This document shows positions 36,930 through 49,624 of a DNA stretch of 64,000 nucleotides, in pieces; position 1 is the first letter of the stretch, and each line of letters starts with the position of its first letter. The position numbers were made by a program, and so were the translations under genes. The DNA is from Allium sativum. Taxonomy: Eukaryota > Streptophyta > Magnoliopsida > Asparagales > Amaryllidaceae. Below the pieces are notes generated by a model, which searched no databases, was not told the origin of the DNA, and saw nothing but the letters and a program-made list of their open reading frames with translations. The stretch is from the NCBI GenBank assembly GCA_030737875.1, contig CM060912.1:121658993-121722992 (forward strand), written 5' to 3'.

Positions 36930-37520
36930 CCTGAAGAACACGACCGTGTAGCGTAATTCGCAGGGTTGTAAATGGCCTACGGTGGATGGATGTTTCTTGG
37001 GGGAACCAAGCGTAACCATTGTGTCTGATGCGATCTACAGTCATGATAATGGCGTAATCCACAGAGCTGTGAAAGCTTACAGTTATGGATGTTTCCTGAG
37101 GGAATCAGACGTAACCATTGTATACCTGCGGTCCACATGGCATATCTACATGTGAAAGAGATGTAACCACTAGAGTTACTAAAGGTAGAATGGAGCCATG
37201 CAATGTTTGTGATATCTTAGTAAATGTGAGACACTTGTTTGATGCAGCAGTTAGTCTTTGTGACTTGATTAGTCTTTGTGACCCGATATGTCATTGTGAT
37301 TTATTTTGTCCTCGTGACTTGAAGTATCTTAATAATTCCATGATTTGTTTTTGTGACCTTGAGATAGAGCAGTGAACGCTCAGTGACCTCAATTTTTCTT
37401 TTGATTTATAAATATCTTCCGTTGATCTGTCCATGATGAAATTTGTAGGGAAGTGAATTCCTATGGATACGGATGTTTTCTGGGTGATCCATACGAAACC
37501 ATTGTGTATCTGCGATCCAT
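36930..37520 (+). repeat. Interior repeat module with GTAACCATTGTG, three degenerate copies
   Basis: Copies at about 36930-37045, 37050-37135 and 37450-37520 share GGATGTTTC/TTTCTG, CGTAACCATTGT(G/A) and TGCG(A/G)TC words. Between the second and third, an 18-20 bp word AGTCTTTGTGACTTGATT repeats several times (37252-37330). Confidence 0.75.
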
Positions 37521-38137
37521 GAACAATCAACATATCAATATCACACTGATACTTTCCGTATCTATTTTTAAAACAATTTTTGAAATATTTTCACTGGGAG
37601 TTGAAACAAGGATATTTAGTACTTGGAGATTTTAGTCGTGCGCCTGGCCAGCGTATGCCTAACATCTGTGAGAACGACAATAAACTTGTCAAACTTCGAG
37701 TTACCAAATAGATAAATTACCTAATTTAGTAAGTTAAGATAGAGAATTTCGGAATAAGAATACAAATATTTTTATGTATAAAAATTATAAATGGTTTCAG
37801 ATTTTGGAAATATTCAAGTCAAAAGTTTATAACTTGAAAAGCAAATGATGATTATTTACACTCTTCAAGGAGCATTTGGGAAGATTAAATGGATTGAATG
37901 TAAAGGGATCTGGTTGAATGTGGTTAAGTTCGACAGTAGATGAGTTGACATATGGAGTTCATAAAGAAATTTGTTTTTTCTAGGTTAATTGAATATTTTG
38001 AATAAACTAAGAAGATCGATAACTCAAGTATCGATATTTAAATTAGTTGTGGAAAATTTTCGTACAAATATGAAAATTTAAAAGTGTACATTGGAATAAA
38101 CCCCAACGATCTTTCCTTTTCGAGGACAAAAAGTTTT

Positions 38138-38150
38138 AAAGGGGGGAAGA
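38138..38150 (+). other. Element E polypurine tract
   Basis: AAAGGGGGGAAGA, one base before TGTAACATCCC, preceded by CCTTTTCGAGGACAAAAAGTTTT. Confidence 0.92.
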
Positions 38151-38151
38151 T

Positions 38152-41100
38152 TGTAACATCCCAGAAAATTCGGCAAATGGAATGTAGAGTTTATTAGAGA
38201 TTTAACTATAAATAATCAATTATATAATGGTACTAGAATTAAAAATCAAATATATGGTTAAGTATGGATTGAATTCAGAATGGTTGGCTGAAAATAAAAC
38301 ATCGATTGTTGAACATTTGAATGAAATCTGGTAGGATATTTGAATTAGATTTGGAATTCGACTGAAAGTTAGATATTGTTGAATTTTAAATAAATGTTAT
38401 TGACGAAAAATAAATCAGAAATCTTATACATCAATATGTATTGAAAATTTGCTTGTATATGTGTGTGTTCATGAATATAAAGAAAATTGAAATTTAACAT
38501 GAACATGGTCATTGTTGAACTAACGTAATCAAATAGTAAACCGATAAGCGGTTTAAAATAAAAATAACATCTGTATACAAACGCAGTCAGAATTCGACCA
38601 AATAAATTTTATTAGATTCAGAATTTTGAGGCGTGATGGTACGTAAAATTTCATCACGATTAGAATTCGTTTGTGGCGATTCAAAAACAAAGCGTCAACA
38701 TAATTTGCGGTAGAAATTTTGAGGAACCATAAATAAACAAAATAAAACATTTGGTTCCTTCCTACACACACTAACGATTCCTTGATTCCTACGGAAACTT
38801 GCTACCCACGGGTTCCTACTTCTATAAAGTTGTATTGCTTTTTCCCCCAAATTTCTTCATCAACGAAACAAAGTTCCTTTTCTTGTGATGGCAACGGATC
38901 CAAAGAATGGGAAAACCCTAAATCACCGTCGCCTAAATCAATTCACCCTCTTTCCTCCTTGAATTGGAAACACATCTCCATAACCACCACGAAATCGAAG
39001 GCACTACCAGCCATCACATCGTCTCCCGAAGCTGGCTTCAAGCGATGTCTCCTTCTCTTTAGTAGAATCGAAGGTCGCCGGTGTTAGATCGTCGCCGCTG
39101 TCTGGAATTTTTTCTACCATCACCAAGCTCGCATCGAAGAATTTGTAATCACCGTGCAAAATCGTCAAAACCTGCTCCATCTCTTCGTTGCTGTGTAGGT
39201 GAGTTTCGACTCACTATTTAACTTGTTTCCAAGTAAATTGATTTCAACTAGTACTTAATATAATGGTTTTTCCCTCATTCTTATGGTTGTTGTTGGTCGC
39301 CTTGTTTACCTTATTTCAGTCGAGACCCTTATGTTTGTTTCTGCTTGGGTGAACTTAGAAAAAATAGAAAGTTGTTGCCTTTGCCATTGCCATAACTTTC
39401 CTTTATCACTTGTATGTCTAGTCTGAGAACCAAGCTGTCACTTTGCTCCATTATATTTGCACTCTGGCTACCCCAGGCACTGACTCTATTGTTATGTTAG
39501 TGTTAATTGTGTATATGCCGTGATTCAAATGCCATGTAGCCGAAACTTGCACACGTTATGACATGCAAACCCATGTCGTGTTTGTGATCGGTATCCCTTA
39601 CTGCTTTAATGTTTGCTTTTCTTACTAGTTGCATCTGAAACCATACGTCGACCACTTATTTGTCGCACGTATACTGTGCCCCACTCTTAACACCTAGGTA
39701 CTATTGTATCAACTACGAAAATATGGAGAACACAAGTTGTACCATATACCGAACCTGATTATATTTAAAGTTGTCCCATGTTGGAACTTAATCATGCGGT
39801 CTGCATGTTTGGCTTTCTGTATTTTGTAAACCGGGTGGATGAATTGATTTATATATGATGCGTAACTAGCATATTGATTCGAATATTGATATTGTTTAGG
39901 ATTTAACTTCTGAAAATTTAGTTAAAATCAACTTGAGCCTAGAAATACAGTGTGACAGTTAGCACAATCTTAGTATAATCTTAGTTGTTGTCTCCATCAA
40001 CATGTATATCGAACACATAAACTATTATAAATTGCATGTAAGTACTCATGTTGGTATATACATGCGTATGGGTAAAAATATATAGTTTCATAGGATTTAA
40101 TACACATCAATAAATTCCCTGTTAGTGCTCTTTCATGATTTTATGCCATCTTATATAGAGTAAATGCAGAATCCAATTGTCTTGAGTAGATTCTAATTTG
40201 TTTATAATCCAGTGTTTTGCTGGGTGAAATGGTATACCTGTTTCCGATATCATCACTTATGTTATACATACATTAAAATTCTAAAGATAAACGATGTTAA
40301 AAATAAAGAAAGGAAGAAGTAAAGTGATCTTTAACCTGAACTACTCTAATTTGGAAATCTATTGCTTCACTGTCTACGTTGTATAATCAGATTATGTTTC
40401 TTCTTGGTAATTACGATATTATGGCCGAAAGTAGCACACATATTGTACATTTTCCTGAAACGAATTCATATTGAACTGCTAATTCATTTTGATACTGCTA
40501 AGTAATAAAAATGGGGATTTTCCTAACTACATCGGACCGGGTATCAAATTAGAATCTGAACACCTCTGCCTCATGCTTGCATTTATGAATACCCCTTACA
40601 TTACTTTGTTTACTTGAACACCACCTGCCTCAGGTTTATTTTAACACCCTGCTATTTATTTGCACTATTCACACGTGAGTACATTTGTAGATATTTTGAG
40701 CTTGGCCATTTTAAAGGCATATATAGTAATGCTTATGTAGTTGGTAAAAAACTATGTTGTCTTAAGTGATGCTTATATATTTGGTATAAAAACCATGTTG
40801 TCTTAAGTGATGCTTATATAGTTTGTATAAAAGTCATGCTGTCTTAAATGATGCATATATATTTGGTATAAAAACCATGCTGTCTTAAGTGATGCTTATA
40901 TATTTGGTATAAAAACCATGTTGTCTTAAGTGATGCTTATATAGTTGGTATAAAGACCATGCTATCTTGAGTGATGCTTATATAGTTGGTAAAAAAAACC
41001 ATGTTGTCTTAAGTGATGCTTATATATTAAGTATAAAACCATGTTGTCTTAAGTGATGCTTATATATTTAGTATAAAACTATGTTTTCTTAAGTGATGCT

Positions 41101-42427
41101 TATATATTTAGTATAAAACCATGTTGTCTTAAGTGATGCCTATATATTTAGTATAAAACCATGTTGTCTTAATGATGCTTGTATGTTTGGATAAACCATG
41201 CTTTCTAAACCAAAAATGAAATGACCTGAAACCATTTATTTACTACCCTTTTATTCATTGAAGTGAAATTGTTGAAACTAATTTGTTCACTGATATGAAA
41301 TTGATCATTTGAATTGATATAGATTGCATTTGTTTCTAAACAGTATCTATTTTCTAAACTGCATATGTTTCTGAACTGCATTATTAATTAAGTGCATATA
41401 TCGACATATTCACTGCCTTGATTAAGTGCATATATGGAGCTACTTAATGGGCTAATTTCCCCTACTGTGTTCCCATCAAAAAACTGTAATTAATATGCTC
41501 TCGGTTGTGTGTCATGCATGAATGCCTCGTTAACCTTGCTCTGCACGTATGCCTACTTAAGTACCTCATTGTTACACTGATATTCGACTTTAACCTACCT
41601 GTCCCAGTGTTGATATTTCATGTGTGTTTCCCTTACTAGTTGGAACTGCTCCAACTGTGTTGCCATTATTTCCATAGGCACTTTTGCTTCCTATGTGTAT
41701 CCCACCACTATTTAGAAATCTTGGTTGTATTTGTATTTTTTTGGGATCTTGGAACGCTGGGGCAGTACACACGGGTGCATATACATGTATGTATATGCAA
41801 GCTTCCAGAACCACCTGTATTATTGTTATATTCGATTCAGGACGTTGAGGCGGTGCATACGTGTATATTATATATACGTATGCATTCACAAATGCCCGAT
41901 ACCGTTCGTCCGTGTAAATAGATAAAGATGATATGAACAGATACCACAACTGTTTATTTTATATATGACATTGATGTTAGGTCTAACTATTATATTCAGT
42001 TTATATTGAAATTAATTTACTTGAATCATGATTTAATCCTGACTCGAGTGTTTTATGTTTTTGCATGGAATGCTCGGGTCAGACCTGAGCAGTACAGATT
42101 TAAAGCTAACAGCTTAGGATTCGAAGATTGGCGAAGCTGGGAATTCCAAAGACGGCGCACTCTAAAGATTTTTAAACCAGTAATGATTTTTCTTGTATTA
42201 AAATTGTTCTTTTAAATTCCGCTGTATATAAATGTATTGTACTCGAAACCCTGATTTATAAATAAAAGATTTATTCTATTGTTCAATATCATGTCATTTA
42301 TTTATTCTGTATGTCCTATGTTAATTCTGTTTTTTTAAACTTCGTAAGCTAAATACGCTCCGTCGATTTGGACGTTTTAAGTTGGTTAATTGTTAATTTG
42401 AAGCGGTCAAAAAGGTGGGACGTTACA
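38152..42427 (+). mobile_element. Element E 3' LTR
   Basis: TGTAACATCCC ... GACGTTACA. It keeps the telo-box AAACCCTAA at 38913-38921 (mutated in the 5' LTR), TATA 38823-38829, donor 39199-39204, a 12-copy array at 40727-41209 and AATAAA at 42261-42266. The acceptor AG found in the 5' LTR is TTG here. Frames of up to 119 codons near 41590-41949 are antisense or inconsistent between the two LTRs. Confidence 0.93.
40727..41209 (+). repeat. 40-41 bp tandem array, 12 units (E 3' LTR)
   Basis: Same unit family as 32845-33368, one unit fewer and with different internal variants, so the arrays have changed independently since insertion. Confidence 0.95.
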
Positions 42428-42432
42428 ATTAC
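42428..42432. repeat. Target site duplication of E, right (ATTAC)
   Basis: Perfect copy of 30201-30205. Confidence 0.95.
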
Positions 42433-42487
42433 TTTCATTTCCATTTATTCATATCTTGTTATATACACATATATATATATGTGTGTG

Positions 42488-42735
42488 TATTTATTTATGC
42501 ACTAGACCTCTCACATTAAGCCTACACTTGTGGATGCTGGATTTGCTGGGCGGGTCTGGGAAGACTTCTGCCACAAGTTGACTTAACCTCGTGTCTTAGA
42601 AACATTACATGTTTTATTTATGCACTTAGACCCCTCACATTAGATTTACCACTTGTGAATGATGGATAGTCGGGCGTTTCCGGGCAGACTTCTATCATAA
42701 GTGCAATCTAACCTCGTGTCTAATCGCGTTACAGT
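42488..42735. repeat. Tandem duplication, about 126-bp unit, two copies
   Basis: Both copies contain TTTATGCACTTAGACC-like, CTCACATTA, GACTTCT and AACCTCGTGTCT words in the same order, with noticeable divergence between copies. Confidence 0.85.
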
Positions 42736-43214
42736 GTCAAATTACCATGAGTCTAGGCACGTTCGTTCTTTAACAATTATTCCTATTTCATGTAAATTTT
42801 TGTCATATTATCCTTTTTACTGTAATTTAGTTTACAGTAATCTAATTTACATGTCGTCCAATTATGCCTATATTATGTCGCATGTCCTTTTTAACATATG
42901 TTTAATTCTATTTTGATGCATAAACATTCAATCGGGTAATTGTTCAAATCTAACAGTTAACATGTCATCTACTCAATAATATTCCACAAGTGAATCATAT
43001 AATTATAACGACAATAGTCATTGCCTATATTCTAACAAGTTTTCTCAACATGTAATCATTCCAACACTTTAACTAATCCAACGTATGAATTATTCATATT
43101 AACATCTCAACTTGTTATAACAATAATTTGTAATTAATCTGGCAATTTCACAATTAATAAAAAAGGAATGCTAAACAATAACATATTATTATCTAAAGGC
43201 TATAGCTTAAATCC

Positions 43215-43220
43215 ACTCAC
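43215..43220 (-). promoter_or_regulatory. Candidate splice donor, LTR F
   Basis: Minus strand GCGTATGAG|GTGAGT, a strong match to the plant donor consensus. Confidence 0.55.
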
Positions 43221-43566
43221 CTCATACGCTTTCCCAATTTTGGATCTGATCCAGTTTTAGCATCCATGGTTTTTCCCTTAATCGGATTCAAAACCTAATG
43301 ATCATGGATTGATTATTTTCATTAAAAGAGAAAGGAAAGAAGGAGGAAGGCATTTGAATAGATTGGATCTAGAAAGTTACCTTACTTCGTTAAGAAATAT
43401 GAACACCCATTTACAAGCATATGTCCCTTTCCTCCAGATTTAGATTTAGAATTTAACCTAAACTAATAACCTAATTTCTCTGAATAGATTAGGGAAGGAC
43501 GAGGGAAAACAGCAGAGCTTCGGCGTAGCCTAAGAAATATGAGGTTTAGGGTTAGCTCTACAAACT

Positions 43567-43575
43567 TATTTATAG
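43567..43575 (-). promoter_or_regulatory. TATA box, LTR F
   Basis: Minus-strand CTATAAATA, followed within about 20 bases by AACCCTAAACC. Confidence 0.7.
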
Positions 43576-45229
43576 GAGTATCAGAGAAACCAGGTCCTTT
43601 AGATGTGATTTGAAGTCATCAGAATCCTCCACGTAGTAGGAAATTTCTAGATCCGCGGTGGGGTCGACCCCCCTATTGGTGGGTCGAACCCTAGGTAGAC
43701 GCCCAACGGTTTATTTTCCCGCATACGTTCTGAAACGACCTGAACTTCCCCGTGAAGGAAAGCCCGAATTGCTTTGAGGACAAGACGAATCAGAACACAA
43801 ACAAAAGAACATTTCATTGCTTATTACAACAATTCCATTAGAATTCAAGAATATACAGAGTATACATGAATAATATACAGAACAAAAATATCATAGATTT
43901 ACAATTTACAATGTAGCGGGAAAATAATACAAAACACAACTGAAAAGAATATACGGATACAGAGCTTTCCAAATATCATTCTAGCTGTAAACCAGGATCC
44001 TGTGAATATAAATCTGCAAAACCAAAACTACTAGCTGCCCGTGGAAATTAGGGGCACCCAGAGTTAGGTTAAAACAATAAACTCCAGGTCAGTCATGTAA
44101 CTGGTGTGAGAACTAAAACAGTTATTAATCTTTATTTTAAAGTTAGGTAAATCCAGGGACCACGCCGCATAACACGGAACGAGTTTCCTCCCAAGAACAC
44201 CAGTGCATAAAACAACAGCGCAATGCTAATTAAAGAATAATGAAGCTATTATAAGACTCAGGTTCCATCTCACAATGCAACGCAAGCCGGAGGATAGAGT
44301 TTTTACCTTATAATAGCCAAAAATGCTTGGTACGTGAAATTTCATCTTTTATTATTACTATAAGTGTATGGTGTCAAAACAATTTCAACCATAAGTATCA
44401 ATCATATATGGCATAAGTGCCCCATACCACTATGTCGCCATATATAGGTATACCATTAAAGCCGCAAAATGTCGTATTGGAAGTTGGAGTTCCATCTGTG
44501 AACCAAGGTAAGGGATCGTCCTTACCGAATTCGAGACGCTCTAGCCCGTGTCTCAGGATCAGAACGCATCGACCCTTAGGAGTCATAGGGAACGATGTGA
44601 AGACCTCTGTTCTTCCACCGCTGTCTTCATCGTCGACTTATCGTCAATTCAGTTATTCAGAATGGGATAAACCCGGCCTTTCCGAATAACTCGCGTATAT
44701 AATAAACCGGTGCTACACAAACACAACATACGCCTCGTTCTAATCCAGAATATTGTTTTATTCAAATATTCTTATATTTTGGGAGAGGTTCCCATTAATT
44801 TTATCAAAGATAAATTCTATAAATTTATTCTTTAATCTTCTTTTGGATTATCAATTCAAACCAAGTTATGGCTTATCCAAACTAGTCGAGATTAGCGAAC
44901 CTTACCGAAGTAATCATTTGTTAAATTTCCCAACCCCAACCTATTCATCCCATGAAGTAAAACTGATAATACTTCATATCTAACACTACGGTGTTATCGG
45001 TAAATTCAATTACCATTTCACGTTCAAATCTAGTTAAAGATTTAACTATCGCTTGGAGCAAAACTAGTGATACTCCATTCTCGATCAGTTCTTGAATTTG
45101 ATAATTTTAGTTATCAAATTCACCCTCCAATCTATTTAAAGATTCATTAAAACTATAATTCAGTCTTAATTTCCAAAAATCATTACTTAATACTCTTTCA
45201 AAGTTAAGAAATAAATCTTATATTTAACG

Positions 45230-45813
45230 GGGTTAAAGAACTAATGTCATTTAAAACACAGTTCACGATAAACCCAAAATCTCATTCCATTAACAATGGA
45301 ATCTTCACGGAAAACAGATCAATATATATAATCGATATGAACTTCCATATCCAACCGATAATATAAATGGAATAACGGCAAGACCTTTTAAATTCCATAT
45401 ATATTAACAGTCTTTCTCTACAGAAGCTCACCTCGATTATTACCAAACCGAGTTCCATTCAATTCCAATTTATTTTATTAAATTAAGAAACTTTACTTTG
45501 GAAAATCTCCTTTAAATCTTAACAAAAGATTTATAAATTCCAAATCACATTTCACTATAAATCGGGTTAAAGAACGAATGTCGTTAAAACACAGTTCACA
45601 ACAAACCCAATTCACATTCCATTAATTATCGGGTTAAAGAACAAATGTTATTTAAAACACCATTCACGATAAACCCAAAAATCAATTCCAATTCAATTCC
45701 AATTAAATATTATTTAATTGGTATACTTCATTAAATCTAAATAAAAAGATTTAATTTTTTTCTCAACTGGGTTTAAGAACAGTGTTAATGAAGACACCAT
45801 TCATGACAAACCC
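45230..45813 (-). repeat. Four 45-46 bp hairpin modules, C 3' LTR
   Basis: At 45230-45275, 45564-45608, 45631-45676 and 45769-45813. Orthologous copies in the 5' LTR are at 59250-59295, 59584-59628, 59652-59697 and 59790-59834. Confidence 0.8.
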
Positions 45814-46634
45814 ATGTCCCATTTGATATTAAATACAAGGCTCTGAATAGAAAATATATCGGCTTATATTCAATATTAAATTCTATGACCAACAAATATC
45901 GTATTGGAAATAACGATATAAATATATCTTTCAAATTCCCATAACAATATCTGTATAATCACGAAATCCAACATAGAAATATTCTAAAGACAATTTCGAT
46001 TCAAATCCATTTCCAATTTATATATTGGAAATTCTGGTTATTTTTAAAACCATTTCAAATCCAATTTATTTATATTAAAAATAAATGGATTATAATTCTA
46101 GTTCAAACTAGTTCATTTCGATAAAAACCTATTTTTTATCTTTTCAAATATGGAATTTTTCATCCCAATTCTTTCCAAATCATTTCTTATGATTCTATAC
46201 TAGTTATTGATATTTATAATAATTGTATCAAGGCCCGTACAGTCGATTTCCATAAACGGCCATCGAACTGCACTTACAGCGACCTTTTTCAAATCTGATT
46301 TGGGCATAATTCCAAATTCAACCGTTAGATTTCAAATCTCCAATATTCGTTAGAAAGATTTTTTCGATACGAACCCAACGGTTCCGGCTTTAGGAGAATC
46401 CGATGGTCGGATCTTCCGTAATGTCCGTTCGAAGTCAATGGTCGAAATTCGCGACCTGCCACAGCGCGGCGCGTTCTATTCCGGCCATTATATTACATAT
46501 ATAATTTATATAATATATATTTCTTCGATTTCCATTTAAAACGTATTTTATAAATCGTTTTAAATTCGTTTTCAAAACGATTTCAACTTCATATTCAATT
46601 TCTAATCAAAATTGAATATTCCTTATCATCCATA

Positions 46635-46639
46635 TATAT
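46635..46639. repeat. Target site duplication of D, left (TATAT)
   Basis: Matches 53227-53231. The 5' LTR of C shows the unbroken site at 60645-60680. Confidence 0.85.
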
Positions 46640-48833
46640 TGTAACGACCTGGAAAAATGCGATCTTGGTTATCCGATATACAACACATGTCGAACATCCA
46701 AGGATCGAAAATAACCGAATAGTTAATGAAAGAAATTAGAAGGTGAGAATAGATAAGATAGAAACTTAGAATAGAAGAAGAAGAAGAAGAACACAACATC
46801 CGAGTAACACGAACCTCACAGCGGAACGAATAACATATAATAGATAACATAACTTTGAAATATAACAGTTATGTATACAATAGCACTTATCAGAGTATAG
46901 CACTTACAACACAACGGAAATAACTATAGCTATATGATCTTGAAACCTCCTGCTCCACGCTCTTCCAGTATATCTGTAAATTCCTGACTACTTGACTACC
47001 CGTACAAATTTAGGCACCCAAGAGTTTAGGGAAAACAAATAAACTCTGGGTCAGTCATGGGACTGGTATGAGTAAAACAGTTTAAACAGGTATATGAACA
47101 AGTAAACGATATCTCATAAGACCACGCCGCCACGGAACAGATTTTTTCCCTTATGAGAGTCCAAAATATCTTTATATCAAAAACCTTTTGATATTATAAT
47201 AATGTCTATGTACAAATAGATATCAACTAGCAGAAACGCTTTCATCTCACGTTCTACATATATAGTATACAATCAAAATCGCAAGCACATATTGGATAAT
47301 GGATTTCCAACTATGACAAGGTATGGAACCACCTTCCGATCAGTGTACTCTAGGAACGATACACTGGAGTTCAACAAGAACATCTTGTAACTCAGCCACA
47401 CATGACCGACCATCATTTCACTTGAGTGTATCGAATGTACATCACCAACGGTTGGGATCAGCAACCGTTCCCGTATATATATGGGACAACATTGATAGAT
47501 TTAAGAAACAAATGAATATTCTCTAGATAGGTGATTATACACCCTACTTCGGTGCGACCGACTTAGCCATGCTGCCTGCCCGATTTCTGTCATTTACTGG
47601 TTGATGAGGCTAGAAGCTACGTTTTATCATCACATCAGATTCACTTCGAATGCCACATTGTTAGGTCCATCGAAAATCACTAATTGACGTCTACAACCCT
47701 ACATTACGTGTCAGCTAAAAGAAGTTTCCTTCTCCGCTTCCACTCTTGGTACGGTAGGAGAAATCAATGTACGTGACCTTTCTGGAAATACTCTGTCAGA
47801 CATTCATCCACACAGTCATCCTCATTCACTTAGAATGTCACATCGTCATACCCGCCAAATCACAAATTGACTTATCCAAAAATAACACGGGTATACAGCT
47901 AAGAGAAACGAATTCCTCCGCCACCAAACATGAATACGTTTGAACAGATCAACTTACGCGATCCATTGGATATACTCTGTCAGACCTTCCTCCATACAAG
48001 TTGTCCTGGGACTGGACAAACCGAAGGCACTATCCCGTATATCCATCTTAGTCACTGTTATCTAAGACTTATACAACAGTCCTTGCATTTTTCTCCATCT
48101 TCAATTATCTTTGGCATATATGATTCGCGACGCTTATGCCAATACAGAGTGGTTCTATGGATAATAATCCAACCGGTCTCTCCATATTAACAACGTTAAA
48201 ATGGTCAAAACTTCGATAGTCTGTGAGTTAACTATCAAAGAAAAACAAGTGTGCAAACAACGATATTATTTCCAGATGGAAATTATATCGAACAAACATC
48301 ATTTAACATAAATCTCTTTAGTTCATTTATTTACTTATCTCCTGTTTCCCTATATTCTAAATTCTTATTTTTCTTTTATCAGAAAACATTTCTGATTCTC
48401 GTTTGGAAAACATTTCCAAAACTCCTTTATGATCAAACCTTACCATTTCTTAGTTAAGAAGGAAGTCACTCAAGTTGGGGTATAATTACCTCTCAGACCT
48501 TAACTGAACAACGTTATGACTTCGAAATGGTCAAAGTTTATCTTTAAATCTTTAACAACTTCTTTACGCCTTTCTCGGATTCAATTTTACTAATCCACTT
48601 CTATATTTAAAACATTGGTTATAACGATAACGTTATAATCCCTCCTTTCGAATTATCTAACTTTAATTATAACTTCTATTCTTATTAGTGAATAATTAAC
48701 CTAACACTTATTTATTTATAAATAAATAAATCTCTATTTAAACACTGGAAAGTATAAGTACTTTCCCGAATTCGATATAATCGAATTTGCCGATTAACTC
48801 TCTTCGAGAAATCTCTATTTGATTAACTCTTCT

Positions 48834-49140
48834 TCGAATAACCAATATTCGATTAACTCCTTCTCGAATAAACGATATTCGATAATCTCTCTTCGAATAA
48901 CTAATATTCGATAACTCTTCTTTTTCAAATATCTCATATTTGAAAATCTTACTTCGATTAAACTATAATCGATAACTCCCTTCGATGAAACTAACATCGA
49001 TAACTCCTTTCGATGAAACTAACATCGATAACTCCTTTCGATGAAACTAACATCGATAACTCCTTTTGATGAAACTAACATCGATAACTCCTTTCGATGA
49101 AACTGACATCGATAACTCCTTTCGATGAAACTAACATCGA
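48834..49140 (-). repeat. Hairpin-unit array I in D, including six 28-bp units
   Basis: Units carry 19-nt inverted repeats with different but self-complementary arms: TCGAATA/TATTCGA, TCAAATA/TATTTGA, TCGATTA/TAATCGA and TCGATG/CATCGA. The last type is tandemly repeated six times (48974-49136) with a 28-bp period. Confidence 0.9.
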
Positions 49141-49380
49141 TTTATTTAACTCGACGAACTTAACTCGACTAACTTAACTTGACTCGACTAACTCGACTTA
49201 CTTGGTTCGACCAATTCGATTCGATTAACTAGGCTCGACTAACTTGACTAACTTAACTCGACTTACTTGGTTCGACCAATTCGATTCGATTAACTAGGCT
49301 CGACTAACTTGACTAACTTAACTCGACTTAGTTGGTTCGACCAATTCGATTCGATTAACCAGGCTCGACTAACTTGGTCG
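49140..49380 (-). repeat. About 65-bp tandem repeat, three units
   Basis: Units with TTGGTTCGACCAA (a small perfect hairpin) and CTCGACTAACTTGACTAAC words repeat at about 49200, 49265 and 49330. Confidence 0.88.
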
Positions 49381-49624
49381 ACCCACCCGATCAACTCAAC
49401 TTATTTAACTTAACTTATTTCTCAACTCGATCAACTCGATTAACTCATATCGAATAACTAATATTCGATTAAACTCCATTCGCTTGACTCTAGATCGCAG
49501 CGATCACAATGGTTACGCCTAATTCCCTCAGGAAACATCCGACCGCCGTAGGCTATTTACAGCCCTGCGAATTACGCTAGCAGTCGTACGAGATGGCAAC
49601 TTATCCTGAATACTATGTTTGACT

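Larger units (their letters stand above)
34588..38151 (+). mobile_element. Element E internal domain, non-coding
   Basis: 3564 bp with no coding potential. Several parts match the LTRs of other families: 36241-36400 resembles LTR A 115-290, 35785-35830 resembles LTR D 48460-48510 (reversed), and 36930-37040 resembles LTR D 49500-49600 (reversed). The hairpin TCGAATAAGAGGTTATTCGA (about 35494-35513) resembles the units amplified in D. A module of about 100 bp with GTAACCATTGTG recurs three times (36930-37520). Confidence 0.9.
30206..42427 (+). mobile_element. Element E, complete 12.2-kb LARD-like retrotransposon
   Basis: Two LTRs of 4382 and 4276 bp bound a 3564-bp interior, with a primer-binding site, polypurine tract and perfect 5-bp ATTAC duplication. 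No gag/pol frame exists; the longest interior frame is 85 codons with no domain. Known LARDs have about 4.5-kb LTRs and a 3.5-kb non-coding interior, so the architecture fits well. LTR divergence is about 6% by eye in the first 200 bp, making E older than A. It lies inside LTR F. Confidence 0.95.
42433..43730 (-). mobile_element. LTR F, middle segment with promoter
   Basis: Continues LTR F after E. On the minus strand it has TATA box CTATAAATA (43567-43575), a telomere-like AACCCTAAACC (about 43544-43554), a leader and donor GAG|GTGAGT (43215-43220), the same order as in the other LTRs. It also holds a direct duplication of about 126 bp. It ends at the C insertion (43731) and resumes at 63198. 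Confidence 0.8.
43731..46639 (-). mobile_element. Element C 3' LTR, distal segment
   Basis: Begins TGAAACGACC (reverse of the LTR end), with acceptor at 44014, four hairpin modules (45230-45813) and GC-box/AT palindrome near 46460-46520. Compared with the 5' LTR it lacks about 0.59 kb near 44590 (present at about 58031-58615). It is interrupted at 46640 by D. Confidence 0.92.

Noticed and set aside
41590..41949. 119-codon minus-strand frame in the E 3' LTR
   Set aside because: Antisense; the 5' LTR counterpart (33867-34109) is only 80 codons with shifts, and the translation has no domain.
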